13,158 nt of DNA from Holosporaceae bacterium (GTDB lineage Bacteria; Pseudomonadota; Alphaproteobacteria; UBA3830). The notes beneath the pieces were generated by a model. The model was not told the DNA's origin and did no database searches. It saw only the letters and a list, made by a program, of their open reading frames with translations. The stretch's first letter is position 1, and the number at the start of each line of letters is the position of its first letter. Below are positions 1-5,960 of the stretch, piece by piece. The stretch lies in NCBI GenBank assembly GCA_031258475.1, contig JAIRMS010000017.1:1-13158 (forward strand), given 5' to 3'. The position numbers and the translations under genes were made by a program.

Positions 1-124
1 CTCTAATTAGTTCCCTTGCTCTCGTTGCTATTTGACCCGTTAAAACTCTGTACCTGTATTTTGTACAAAATACTATGTGATATTTTAGATCGTATAGACT
101 GTGGCTACCTCTTCTATAATTCAT
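1..124 (-). CDS. tnpA: IS200/IS605-family transposase TnpA, N-terminal part only
   Basis: Reading the minus strand from the ATG at 124-122 gives 41 residues that run off the left edge with no stop. They begin MNYRRGSHSLYDLKYHIVF and continue with CTKYRYRVLTGQIATRAREL. This is the first strand and helix of the small Y1/HUH transposase of IS200/IS605 elements (compare the family pattern RRGSHTVYDLKYHxVWxTKYRxxVL). These single-strand transposases cut and join element ends at foldable hairpins; the HUH motif and catalytic Tyr would lie further left, outside the window. The family call is by recognition of the conserved N-terminus. Whether the gene is complete cannot be seen. Confidence 0.8.
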   Translation of the reverse strand, partial: MNYRRGSHSLYDLKYHIVFCTKYRYRVLTGQIATRARELIR

Positions 125-140
125 GAACATATAATACTAA

Positions 141-175
141 AGTGTTCGCCTAAAGGCGAGGGTGTTAACCCATCC
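141..175. repeat. hairpin behind tnpA, possible left end of the IS200/IS605 element
   Basis: Positions 146-150 (tcgcc) and 155-159 (ggcga) form a perfect 5-bp stem with a TAAA loop. A second small stem, gggt/accc, follows at about 160-171. IS200/IS605 elements carry subterminal hairpins just upstream of tnpA that the transposase recognises, and this is where the left end should be. There is no T-run on the ychF side, so a terminator is less likely. The exact element boundary cannot be set without a second copy or an empty site. Confidence 0.45.
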
Positions 176-276
176 CACGTAACAACACAAAAGAAAAATG
201 GAAAGACGGATATTTTGTAAATGGACGAGCTCCTCCATTATGTTCTATATTCATCTAAAATAATTATGGGATTGCC

Positions 277-1368
277 ATGGGTTTTAATTGCGGAATTGTC
301 GGATTACCGAACGTGGGAAAATCGACTTTGTTTAATGCGCTGACTCAAACGGCCGCAGCCGAGGCCATGAATTATCCGTTTTGCACCATAGAACCGAACG
401 TCGGAAGAATTGGCGTTCCGGATCCAAGGCTAAATAATCTTGCTAGGATAGCCGGCAGCGAGAAAATTATTCCTACGCAGATAGAAATAGTCGATATCGC
501 CGGATTGGTAAAAGGCGCCAACAGTGGCGAAGGTCTCGGAAATCAATTCCTGGGACACATAAGGAGCACCGACGCCATTTTGCACATAGTAAGATGTTTT
601 GAAGACAGCAACGTGGTTCATGTGGATGGAAACGTCGATCCAATACGCGATATAGAAGTGGTGGAAACGGAACTGATGCTTGCCGACCTAGAAAGTTTAA
701 AAAGAAGAGAATCTCTCATCGCGAAGAAAAATAATCCCGAGACGGCGACGGAAAAAAAATGTTTGCAAAAATTCATAGATTGGCTGGAGGAAGGGAATCC
801 CCTCCGCAGCATGGATTTCACAGAGAACGAAACAGCCTTCGCAAAGGCTATGCACCTAATTACCAAAAAACCAATTCTGTACGTCTGCAACGTCGGAGAA
901 AACGAGATTACCTCCGGTAACGCATATTCCAAACTGGTTGAGGATTTCGCAAAGAACAGGAATTCCTCCGCTGTCATGGTTTCGGCGTCCATTGAGTCTG
1001 AAATAGCTCTTATTAAAGACGGAAAGGAGAGGTTGGAGTATGTTAAATCTCTTGGATTAGCGGAATCCGGACTGGCAAGGGTCGTTCGCGGCGGCTATGA
1101 TCTATTGAGTCTAATAACTTTTTTCACCGCGGGACCAATTGAAGCCCACGCCTGGACCACCGAAAAAGGTTCCAGAGCTCCGGCCGCAGCCGGAGTAATT
1201 CATACAGATTTCGAACGCGGATTTATCTGCGCGGAGACCATTGGCTATGACGATTATATTGCCTGCAACGGCGAGGCCGGCGCGAAATCTGCCGGAAAAA
1301 TGCGTCTCGAAGGAAAAGAGTACATCGTAAACGATGGTGATGTATTTCATTTCAGATTTAATGTATAA
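277..1368 (+). CDS. ychF: Ribosome-binding ATPase YchF (Obg-family P-loop protein)
   Basis: This is a 363-aa protein of the usual YchF length. YchF is a cytoplasmic, ribosome-associated P-loop NTPase of the Obg family that prefers ATP and has been linked to translation and stress responses. The G1 loop is GLPNVGKST (residues 9-17) and the G3 motif is DIAGLVKG (73-80). The G4 position reads NVGE (205-208) in place of NKxD, which is the hallmark of this ATP-preferring branch. The C-terminal TGS domain spans roughly residues 278-363 (FFTAGPIEAHAWT through NDGDVFHFRF). The ATG at 277 has a weak GGGA 5 bases upstream; the ATG at 266 is out of frame. In many bacteria pth lies next to ychF, but here the upstream neighbour is an IS end. 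The dsbA-like gene starts 48 bases downstream. Confidence 0.97.
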   Translation: MGFNCGIVGLPNVGKSTLFNALTQTAAAEAMNYPFCTIEPNVGRIGVPDPRLNNLARIAGSEKIIPTQIEIVDIAGLVKGANSGEGLGNQFLGHIRSTDAILHIVRCFEDSNVVHVDGNVDPIRDIEVVETELMLADLESLKRRESLIAKKNNPETATEKKCLQKFIDWLEEGNPLRSMDFTENETAFAKAMHLITKKPILYVCNVGENEITSGNAYSKLVEDFAKNRNSSAVMVSASIESEIALIKDGKERLEYVKSLGLAESGLARVVRGGYDLLSLITFFTAGPIEAHAWTTEKGSRAPAAAGVIHTDFERGFICAETIGYDDYIACNGEAGAKSAGKMRLEGKEYIVNDGDVFHFRFNV

Positions 1369-1416
1369 TCTTTGCGTCTTTAATATAATTTTGTTGTTAA
1401 AAGTTCGGAGTCGATC

Positions 1417-2244
1417 GTGAATTTTCCTGATGCATTGTGGTTGTTTTTGCTTTTTGTGGGAAATTTAGCTGAAGGGCGCGGGCCGGCCAAAGCAAAGAAT
1501 CAAACCATTAGAGCTCTTTTGAAACCGAGTAATTTCGAGGAATTTTCAGGCGTTACCGAAGCGCAGAACCGCAGCGTACTTGAAGTACGTGAGGATTCGA
1601 GCACCGGAACAACGCAGAAATTACCGAAAGAACGACGGTTACGAAAGAGCTCTATTAACAAAACGGAAAAATCAGACGGTGAGGAAGAATCTTTTTTAGA
1701 AAAATTAAAAAAAATGTCCATTCCCAATGAACTTGCACTTCCAGAAGTCGTAATCGGTTCGCCAACTGCTCCTAACACGGTGATTGTGTACTCCTCTTTT
1801 ACCTGTTCCCATTGTCGAGATTTTCACGAAAAAGAACTGCCTAAATTCCAAAAACAATATGTCGATACCGGAAAAGCCAGGGTTTATCTCAGGGCCTATT
1901 TGGACGACCTGGGAGCGCTTGAGGCGGCGAGTCTGGTGAGATGTTTCGGTGGAAATTCCAGCAAGAAAATCCATGACCTTACAATTAAACTCTTCTCCTT
2001 GCAGAAAAAATGGATGGAATCCAAAGATCCAAAGCAATTTTTGCGAAATATATTTCTGGGTTACAAATACAGCGCGAAACAAATTGACAAATGCCTGGCC
2101 GACATAAAAATTTCCGCCGGCCTAATGAAAGAGCAACAGCGAGCGACGGACAAGCTGAAAATATCACTTATTCCAGCATTTATTATAAACGGAAAGACTC
2201 ATCAGGGAATACTCACCTGCGAACAAATTGCCTCGATGTTTTGA
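1417..2244 (+). CDS. Exported DsbA-like thioredoxin-fold protein
   Basis: This 275-aa protein has a GTG start at 1417 with CGGAG 6 bases upstream. A short hydrophobic stretch at residues 6-15 (ALWLFLLFVG) looks like a signal peptide or N-terminal anchor. Residues about 24-95 are a polar, low-complexity spacer rich in K, E, S and T. The thioredoxin fold starts near residue 105: VIVYSSFTCSHCRDF carries the CxxC active site (C130-S-H-C133). The segment LIPAF puts a cis-Pro candidate at P253, followed by FIINGKTHQG, as in DsbA/DsbG-like 'thioredoxin_4' proteins. Such proteins make or reshuffle disulfides in the periplasm, often in outer-membrane or secreted proteins. Extra cysteines lie near residue 175 and in the C-terminal part. 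Whether it acts as an oxidase or isomerase cannot be told from sequence. Confidence 0.85.
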   Translation: MNFPDALWLFLLFVGNLAEGRGPAKAKNQTIRALLKPSNFEEFSGVTEAQNRSVLEVREDSSTGTTQKLPKERRLRKSSINKTEKSDGEEESFLEKLKKMSIPNELALPEVVIGSPTAPNTVIVYSSFTCSHCRDFHEKELPKFQKQYVDTGKARVYLRAYLDDLGALEAASLVRCFGGNSSKKIHDLTIKLFSLQKKWMESKDPKQFLRNIFLGYKYSAKQIDKCLADIKISAGLMKEQQRATDKLKISLIPAFIINGKTHQGILTCEQIASMF

Positions 2245-2288
2245 GTATACCGAAAAATTTCACGGGGCGTCTCTGGCCTCGGGTATAC
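2245..2288. repeat. dispersed repeat copy with GTATACC inverted ends
   Basis: GTATACC at 2245-2251 and GGTATAC at 2282-2288 are inverted copies, starting on the first base after the stop codon of the DsbA-like gene. Read on the minus strand the segment translates to a peptide like RPETPREIFRYTQN. I recognise this as a common translation of a dispersed repeat found in many bacterial genomes. It may fold into a long hairpin after the gene end, but no T-run follows, so a terminator role is not shown. Confidence 0.5.
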
Positions 2289-2328
2289 ATAAATTGCTTC
2301 GGAAGAGGAGAATCGATCTTTTATGCTG

Positions 2329-2424
2329 TGGATTGCTTCGTCGCAACGCTCCTTGCAATGACGGAACGGAGACGACCATTCCAATCCTCCGTCATTGCGA
2401 GCCCGTCAGGGCGCGGCAATCCAG
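2329..2424. repeat. palindromic dispersed repeat (HCEERSD-type), inverted pair of arms
   Basis: Arm 1 (about 2330-2364) contains GATTGCTTCGTCGCAACGCT and CAATGACGG. Arm 2 (about 2389-2422) is its diverged reverse complement, with CCGTCATTGCGAG and GGCAATCC. Translated on the minus strand, arm 1 gives RHCKERCDEAIHS, the signature of a widespread non-autonomous repeat frequent in rickettsial and related genomes. A second copy lies at 4742-4831. The two arms could fold into one long imperfect hairpin. Confidence 0.75.
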
Positions 2425-2565
2425 CCAGATTTGGTCCAGCTCTCTTTATCAACACGTGTTGCGACACAGTTTGAACCCCGAGCAACCCGGAACCATTTGC
2501 CCCGGCCGGGCCCGACGGTAGCAGGCCCGGAAAAATAAGCCTAAATGTATAGTGTCACTTAGTGA

Positions 2566-3060
2566 CTATATGGCCGATAGGTCTGGTAGATCTGTGGCTG
2601 TATCTTCCCAGTCAACGTCTAAGTCTGCGTCGTTCCAAGGATCCAACGTGGGTTCATCCTCTTTTTGCCCGACTTGAGCGGTTGGATCAGGCATCAGACC
2701 TAAACACTCTGGACATGTCTTTGCAAACCAGCCGATTACACCACATTTATTTCGCTTGTGGCTGCGCGGCATACGTGGCAGCGACTTGAGCTGTGCGACT
2801 TCATTGTAAAGAGCTACCAACCTTTTTATGGTATAGGGCCCTAACCTAGCTGTCGCAGCTGCAAACTCAGGCGCAAATTGGTTTATGTCTTTCAGGATTT
2901 GAGTATGCCCCCTTTTATCATCATCACGTTGAACACGTGTCGCATCCGGCGGACGCGTAGTTCTGCCTCTAGATTCAACGGGTAGACCGGAATCCATACT
3001 AACCACGTAATCGGTGCAAATTACGCCGAATATCCCACATAAAAACGCTATTTTTTTCAT
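2566..3060 (-). CDS. Small exported protein of unknown function with three clustered Cys
   Basis: I do not recognise this 164-aa protein. The start is well supported: on the minus strand AGAGGT lies a few bases before the ATG. Residues 1-21 (MKKIAFLCGIFGVICTDYVV) form a Sec-type signal peptide with a KK n-region and hydrophobic core. Residues 30-55 are rich in R and D. A helical part follows (about 60-95). Then come C106 and a TCPECL pair (C116, C119), a CX9CX2C spacing that could bind metal or form a disulfide with help from another residue. The last 35 residues are strongly acidic (D/E-rich with two Trp). The gene stands alone, flanked by repeats on one side and by a divergent AT-rich spacer before cutA on the other. 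It is probably a periplasmic or released protein, and a host-directed role is only a guess. Confidence 0.65.
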   Translation of the reverse strand: MKKIAFLCGIFGVICTDYVVSMDSGLPVESRGRTTRPPDATRVQRDDDKRGHTQILKDINQFAPEFAAATARLGPYTIKRLVALYNEVAQLKSLPRMPRSHKRNKCGVIGWFAKTCPECLGLMPDPTAQVGQKEDEPTLDPWNDADLDVDWEDTATDLPDLSAI

Positions 3061-3355
3061 ATTAACCTCTATATTTTAATTTTCACAAGAACCGTCACCA
3101 GTGTATCAAAAAAAAGAAAAAATATCAAGAAAAAAATAGATAATTACAATAGATCCTCTGCGAAAGTAGGATTGAATTAAAGATTTTGAGAAAGGACGTG
3201 TGAATTCCCTGAAGTCCGGCTCATGCGAACTTTAGGTTGTGGATTCCGGCGGTGATGTTGAAAGATTTAAATGATTGAGCTCTTTCTTTTTAACTTTTCA
3301 AGCTCTTCACTTTCGCAGAAGGTCTATTATATATTTTGTGGCGGAGTGTAAATTT
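3061..3355. other. divergent spacer between the 164-aa gene and cutA
   Basis: This stretch of about 295 bases must hold the promoters of both flanking genes, since they diverge. The half next to the 164-aa gene (3100-3150) is very A-rich. Near cutA, TATTATATATTTT at 3325-3337 could serve as a -10 region, but no good -35 can be placed. No RNA gene, repeat or other frame is evident. Confidence 0.35.
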
Positions 3356-3724
3356 ATGAAAACCGACTGTGTAATCATTCTGACAACCACTGACTCCGAG
3401 GGAGAATCCGAAAAATTGGCTCAAGTGCTGCTGAAAGAAAAACTGGCCGCCTGCGTTCGGATTCAGCGAATCAAAAGTCATTATTGGTGGAACAAAAAAA
3501 TAGAATGCGCGAATGAGTATCTTCTGATGATAAAAACCAGAGCCAGTTTGTTTGCGGAAATTTCAGAATTAATCCGCAAGAATCATTCCTATGAAACCCC
3601 GGAGATAGTTCAAATTCCAATAACAGATGGATCACAAAAATATCTAGAATGGATCGGATCAGTTATGGAGCAATCGGAGACATTGAATAACCTTGTTGGC
3701 AAAAAATCCCGAGGTAATTCCTGA
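3356..3724 (+). CDS. cutA: Divalent-cation tolerance protein CutA
   Basis: This is a 122-aa protein, slightly longer than the usual 105-115. CutA is a small trimeric ferredoxin-like-fold protein linked to copper and other divalent-metal tolerance. Family marks seen in order are the first strand with VIILTTTDSEGESEKLA, then LLKEKLAACV (C33), SHYWWNKKIE (41-50), EYLLMIKTR (54-62), and SYETPEIVQIPI (78-89). These correspond to the conserved W/K/E surface and the YExPEI motif. The ATG at 3356 is preferred because GCGGAG lies 9 bases upstream and homology begins there; a longer frame to 3275 adds a non-homologous leader. The last residues (after WIGSVMEQ) form a tail whose coding DNA overlaps the end of the opposing membrane-protein gene by 66 bases. 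Confidence 0.93.
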   Translation: MKTDCVIILTTTDSEGESEKLAQVLLKEKLAACVRIQRIKSHYWWNKKIECANEYLLMIKTRASLFAEISELIRKNHSYETPEIVQIPITDGSQKYLEWIGSVMEQSETLNNLVGKKSRGNS

Positions 3725-4129
3725 GATGATGATTTCCGCTACCAGATATTTTTCAAGTTCGCCATGCACGGCTTTCATGTATCCGAAGTAGTATTTCACG
3801 GCGAATATTGCCATGACAATGGCCAAAGTTTCCCGGGATCCTTTTACAAAAATATGGGATTTTTTTATCTCCATAGGCTCTTGTTTCAGGAAAAAATGAA
3901 AAATCGCAAAGCTTATCAAAAGTGTAACAAAAAAAATCAGCCAAATATCGATTCGCCAGGTTTGTATCAGTTTAACGAAAAACATTGTGAAAAAAATACT
4001 TGGCATCAGAAATATTTTCCCGATGCGAATTTCACGATCTTTTGTCGCTCGAATTCCGATAAAGACTAGATATGCAAAGACAAAAAATACCCACAACGGA
4101 GTGCCGGATAAAATTTTGGGAAAAGTCAT
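3659..4129 (-). CDS. Five-helix inner-membrane protein, possibly DUF6622 family
   Basis: This 156-aa protein starts at the ATG 4129-4127, which shares its A with the TGA of the upstream acetyltransferase gene (TGATG), so the two are translationally coupled. A longer frame to 4195 would overlap that gene and is not needed. Hydrophobic segments lie at about residues 11-26, 38-55, 60-80, 100-117 and 129-146, with basic loops such as RATKDREIRIGK after the first helix. The opening FPKILSGTPLWVFFVFAYLVFIG and the general layout resemble small four-to-five-helix membrane proteins annotated as DUF6622; that name is from memory and unconfirmed. No function is known to me. The 3' end runs into the cutA coding region on the other strand. 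Confidence 0.75.
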   Translation of the reverse strand: MTFPKILSGTPLWVFFVFAYLVFIGIRATKDREIRIGKIFLMPSIFFTMFFVKLIQTWRIDIWLIFFVTLLISFAIFHFFLKQEPMEIKKSHIFVKGSRETLAIVMAIFAVKYYFGYMKAVHGELEKYLVAEIIISGITSGFFANKVIQCLRLLHN

Positions 4130-4596
4130 CACAAACTCGTTCCCATAATCTTGACGTCGAATCCTCTCATAACATCTTCTTTGATAATTTTCCATCCGAG
4201 TTTTTCATACCACAGATGAACGGTTTTATCTGTTGTATACAAATACATTTCTTCAAACCCGAAATTGTAGGCTTGCTGCTTGGCGCAATTAACAAGAGCT
4301 TCTCCGATTTTTTGTCGACGGTGTTTCTCTGCCACAAATAAATTCGAGAGACATGGAAAAAAGTCCTCGTTATTTGGAATATCTTTTTGGGTCAGACTAA
4401 ATGTTCCAACAATCTCATCGTCATCTCCAAAACACAGGAAACATATATCGAGTTTGTCTATATTTAGTCGACTCGCAAGTCTTAATTTTGTGTCCTCAAT
4501 TGACAGATTTTTCGAAAATCTTCTCCAAGCCTCAAAATACCACTGCGCAACTGTTGGAATTAAATCCACGTGATTGGCGAGATAATCGATTCTCAT
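4129..4596 (-). CDS. GNAT-family N-acetyltransferase
   Basis: This 155-aa protein is the normal size for a single GNAT domain. GNAT enzymes move an acetyl group from acetyl-CoA to an amine. The acetyl-CoA pyrophosphate loop is seen as SNLFVAEKHRRQKIGEALV (residues 84-102; pattern R/QxxGxG/A). Motif B follows as YLYTTDKTVHLWYEKLGWK (118-136), where Y130 occupies the usual general-acid region. The N-terminus (YLANHVDLIPTVAQWYFEAW) resembles the 'H-P-x-x-I-P-x-L-A-x-W' start of uncharacterised GNATs. The start codon overlaps the stop of the small upstream gene (ATGA, 4593-4596), and its stop overlaps the start of the membrane-protein gene, so all three are coupled. The substrate is unknown. Confidence 0.9.
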   Translation of the reverse strand: MRIDYLANHVDLIPTVAQWYFEAWRRFSKNLSIEDTKLRLASRLNIDKLDICFLCFGDDDEIVGTFSLTQKDIPNNEDFFPCLSNLFVAEKHRRQKIGEALVNCAKQQAYNFGFEEMYLYTTDKTVHLWYEKLGWKIIKEDVMRGFDVKIMGTSL

Positions 4597-4853
4597 TTTT
4601 CATTCTTCCATTGATACCCATGCACGTTCATCCATTCCTTTATCACATTATTGAAATACTCTGAAGCTTCTTTGTCCGTGTTTCCAAAAACGGCTAATTT
4701 AGTTTCTGTTTTCGAAACGATGAGAATCTCTGCATACCCAATGATTTCCACGTCGCTACGCTCCTCGCAATGACGAGAATGGGTAATGTTACCCCACTCC
4801 TCATCATTACGAGCTCGATGAAGCAATCCAGAAAATGAGAACGCGATTTTCAA
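4593..4853 (-). CDS. Small ORF invaded by a palindromic repeat; function unknown
   Basis: The minus-strand frame runs from just after a stop at 4862-4860 to the TGA shared with the acetyltransferase start. Its only early start is TTG at 4853. Residues about 8-36 are translated repeat (SGLLHRARNDEE and RHCEERSDVE). The remaining C-terminal part (IIGYAEILIVSKTETKLAV then FGNTDKEASEYFNNVIKEW) looks like a genuine small alpha/beta protein that I do not recognise. A better start may be GTG at 4751-4749, inside the repeat, with GAGGAG (plus strand 4761-4766) 9 bases upstream, giving about 52 residues. The ATGA overlap with the next gene argues that the end of the frame is translated. It may be a 5'-truncated remnant of a longer gene. 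Confidence 0.5.
   Translation of the reverse strand: MKIAFSFSGLLHRARNDEEWGNITHSRHCEERSDVEIIGYAEILIVSKTETKLAVFGNTDKEASEYFNNVIKEWMNVHGYQWKNEK
4742..4831. repeat. palindromic dispersed repeat (HCEERSD-type) inside a small gene
   Basis: Arm 1, about 4742-4776, contains CGTCGCTACGCTCCTCGCAA then TGACGAG. Arm 2, about 4804-4830, contains TCATTACGAGCTC and GAAGCAATCCA. The arms are inverted copies separated by about 27 bases that include GGGTAATGTTACCC-like self-complementary sequence. This is the same family as the copy at 2329-2424, but with a different degree of decay. It lies in frame within the minus-strand small ORF. Confidence 0.75.
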
Positions 4854-4905
4854 AGTGATTCATCTATAATACCGATCCGAGTCTTCATAGTACGGAACCG
4901 CACGG

Positions 4906-5703
4906 CTAGGCCTGGATGTCATTTTTTCTCATATCGCCATATATCTTCTGGCGATATTTCTCCAACTCTTGTCGGAGCCTCACGCTTTCTTTGGGATCCC
5001 TTCGATGTTTGACCCGTACAGATGGCTGATCTACTGTGATCGGCACTCCAGAATCGTGTGTTTCATGCTCCAATTCTCCCGTTTTTTGAGAAATTTTCTC
5101 AATTTTATCGTCGACGTCGTTACTGGCGATTAATTGGGATGATTTATCAAGCAGTTTCTCATCCAGCTTGATTCTTTCAACGCGATGAGCCAACTTCGCA
5201 ATAGGCTGTGCCTCTATTTTTACCGGATCGAATTTAAATTGGGAAGAATCAACGATAGGGTTAGCTACTCCGTCGCCAAGAGAAGCTTCTGCCACATCAT
5301 TTTTCCAGTTGGTCTCGCTGTCTGAACTCTCTGAACTTTCCGAGAACTTCGTATCATTCTTTTTTTTCTTCTTCTTTTTATGCTTTTTCTTCTTTTTGGG
5401 GTTATCCTGTTTGCCACCCGCGGAATCTGCGGAACCCGATGTACTCCCGTCAGATGCTACATCGTCTGAACTTTCCGGAGACTTCTTGCCTTTCTTCTTT
5501 TTTCCTTTATTTTTGTTTTTGTGCTTTTTCTTCTTTTTGTGCTTCTTCTCCTTCTTTTTCTCTACCTCACTCTCAGGGTTATCCTGTTCGCTGCTAGCGG
5601 AATCTTCGGAATTATCATCAATCGCCATCAACAGAATGTCTGTTGGCTGAAAAAAAGTCACACTACAAATTATAGCACTCAGTATCACTAATACCTTTTT
5701 CAT
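4906..5703 (-). CDS. Exported lysine-rich low-complexity protein with duplicated KKKHKKKK blocks
   Basis: This 265-aa protein starts at ATG 5703-5701 with AGGGGA 7 bases upstream; the frame extends to 5829 but the longer leader has no ribosome site. Residues 1-27 (MKKVLVILSAIICSVTFF and on) form a Sec signal peptide. Two almost pure Lys/His blocks follow at about 49-74 and 103-115. Each is preceded by an S/A/D-rich segment ending in QDNP (40-43 and 99-102) and followed by SSESSD-like acidic serine runs. The region from 140 is ordinary sequence, and the tail (about 225-265, RRDPKESVRLRQELEKYRQ) looks like a charged helix. I do not recognise a family. The Lys clusters resemble nuclear-localisation or nucleic-acid-binding segments, so a released nucleic-acid-binding or host-directed protein is conceivable but unproven. 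The gene is divergent from dacA. Confidence 0.7.
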   Translation of the reverse strand: MKKVLVILSAIICSVTFFQPTDILLMAIDDNSEDSASSEQDNPESEVEKKKEKKHKKKKKHKNKNKGKKKKGKKSPESSDDVASDGSTSGSADSAGGKQDNPKKKKKHKKKKKKKNDTKFSESSESSDSETNWKNDVAEASLGDGVANPIVDSSQFKFDPVKIEAQPIAKLAHRVERIKLDEKLLDKSSQLIASNDVDDKIEKISQKTGELEHETHDSGVPITVDQPSVRVKHRRDPKESVRLRQELEKYRQKIYGDMRKNDIQA

Positions 5704-5960
5704 TTCAATTTCCCCTAGAAATACTTTCGATTGTATAATAACAGAAAAATAGTTAAATTTCATTTTAAAAAATAAATTTTTTTTACAAAATAATTGATGG
5801 GAGTCTATTTCCGTAGAAAAGTACCACAATTCTCAACAAAAACTGTTCCAGGTTTCGTTTGGGAAATACCAAAATTTATTCGGATTAGTTTATAACTCCT
5901 TCTTTTGTTGGCGCTATGCTGATATCATCTGTGCATTATAGATGTTTAGAGATTGAGAAA
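5704..5960. promoter_or_regulatory. divergent intergenic region between the lysine-rich gene and dacA
   Basis: Both flanking genes start from this 257-base spacer, so it should contain two promoters. On the minus strand TATTATAC lies about 35 bases before the lysine-rich gene and could be its -10. On the plus strand TTGGCG at 5908-5913 and CATTAT at 5934-5939 are the best pair for dacA, but their spacing of 20 is long. No operator-like palindrome stands out. Confidence 0.3.

Larger units (their letters stand above)
2245..2565. other. non-coding gap made of repeats, DsbA-like gene to 164-aa gene
   Basis: This gap holds the two dispersed repeats at 2245-2288 and 2329-2424. It also has a GC-rich perfect 7-bp stem, CCGGGCC at 2506-2512 and GGCCCGG at 2524-2530, with an 11-base loop. 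A small GTCAC-TTA-GTGAC hairpin at 2554-2566 touches the stop codon of the minus-strand gene. The open frames here are translated repeats, not genes. No convincing promoter or intrinsic terminator is visible. Confidence 0.6.

Noticed and set aside
115..120. TATAAT as the -10 of a ychF promoter
   Set aside because: It lies inside the minus-strand IS200/IS605 tnpA codons, no -35 fits at 16-18 bases, and it would be more than 150 bases from the gene.
2091..2521. Open frames across the DsbA-like gene end and the repeats (60-127 codons)
   Set aside because: They are translated dispersed repeats and overlap frames, without ribosome sites or protein-like composition.
2506..2530. GC-rich 7-bp hairpin as an intrinsic terminator
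   Set aside because: On the plus strand it is followed by A residues, and on the minus strand the T-run comes before the stem, so neither direction has the terminator layout.
2997..3060. Lipoprotein signal in the 164-aa exported protein
   Set aside because: The residues before C15 (GVI) do not match the lipobox, and the signal peptide continues past that cysteine.
4129..4853. Toxin-antitoxin pair (small ORF plus GNAT toxin)
   Set aside because: The gene coupling fits, but the small protein shows no ribbon-helix-helix or DUF1778 pattern, and the acetyltransferase looks like an ordinary GNAT with a different N-terminus.
5309..5650. Plus-strand 113-codon Phe/Leu-rich frame as a membrane protein
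   Set aside because: It is the complement of the lysine codon runs of the minus-strand gene; the apparent hydrophobic stretches are a by-product of AAA/AAG reversed to TTT/CTT.
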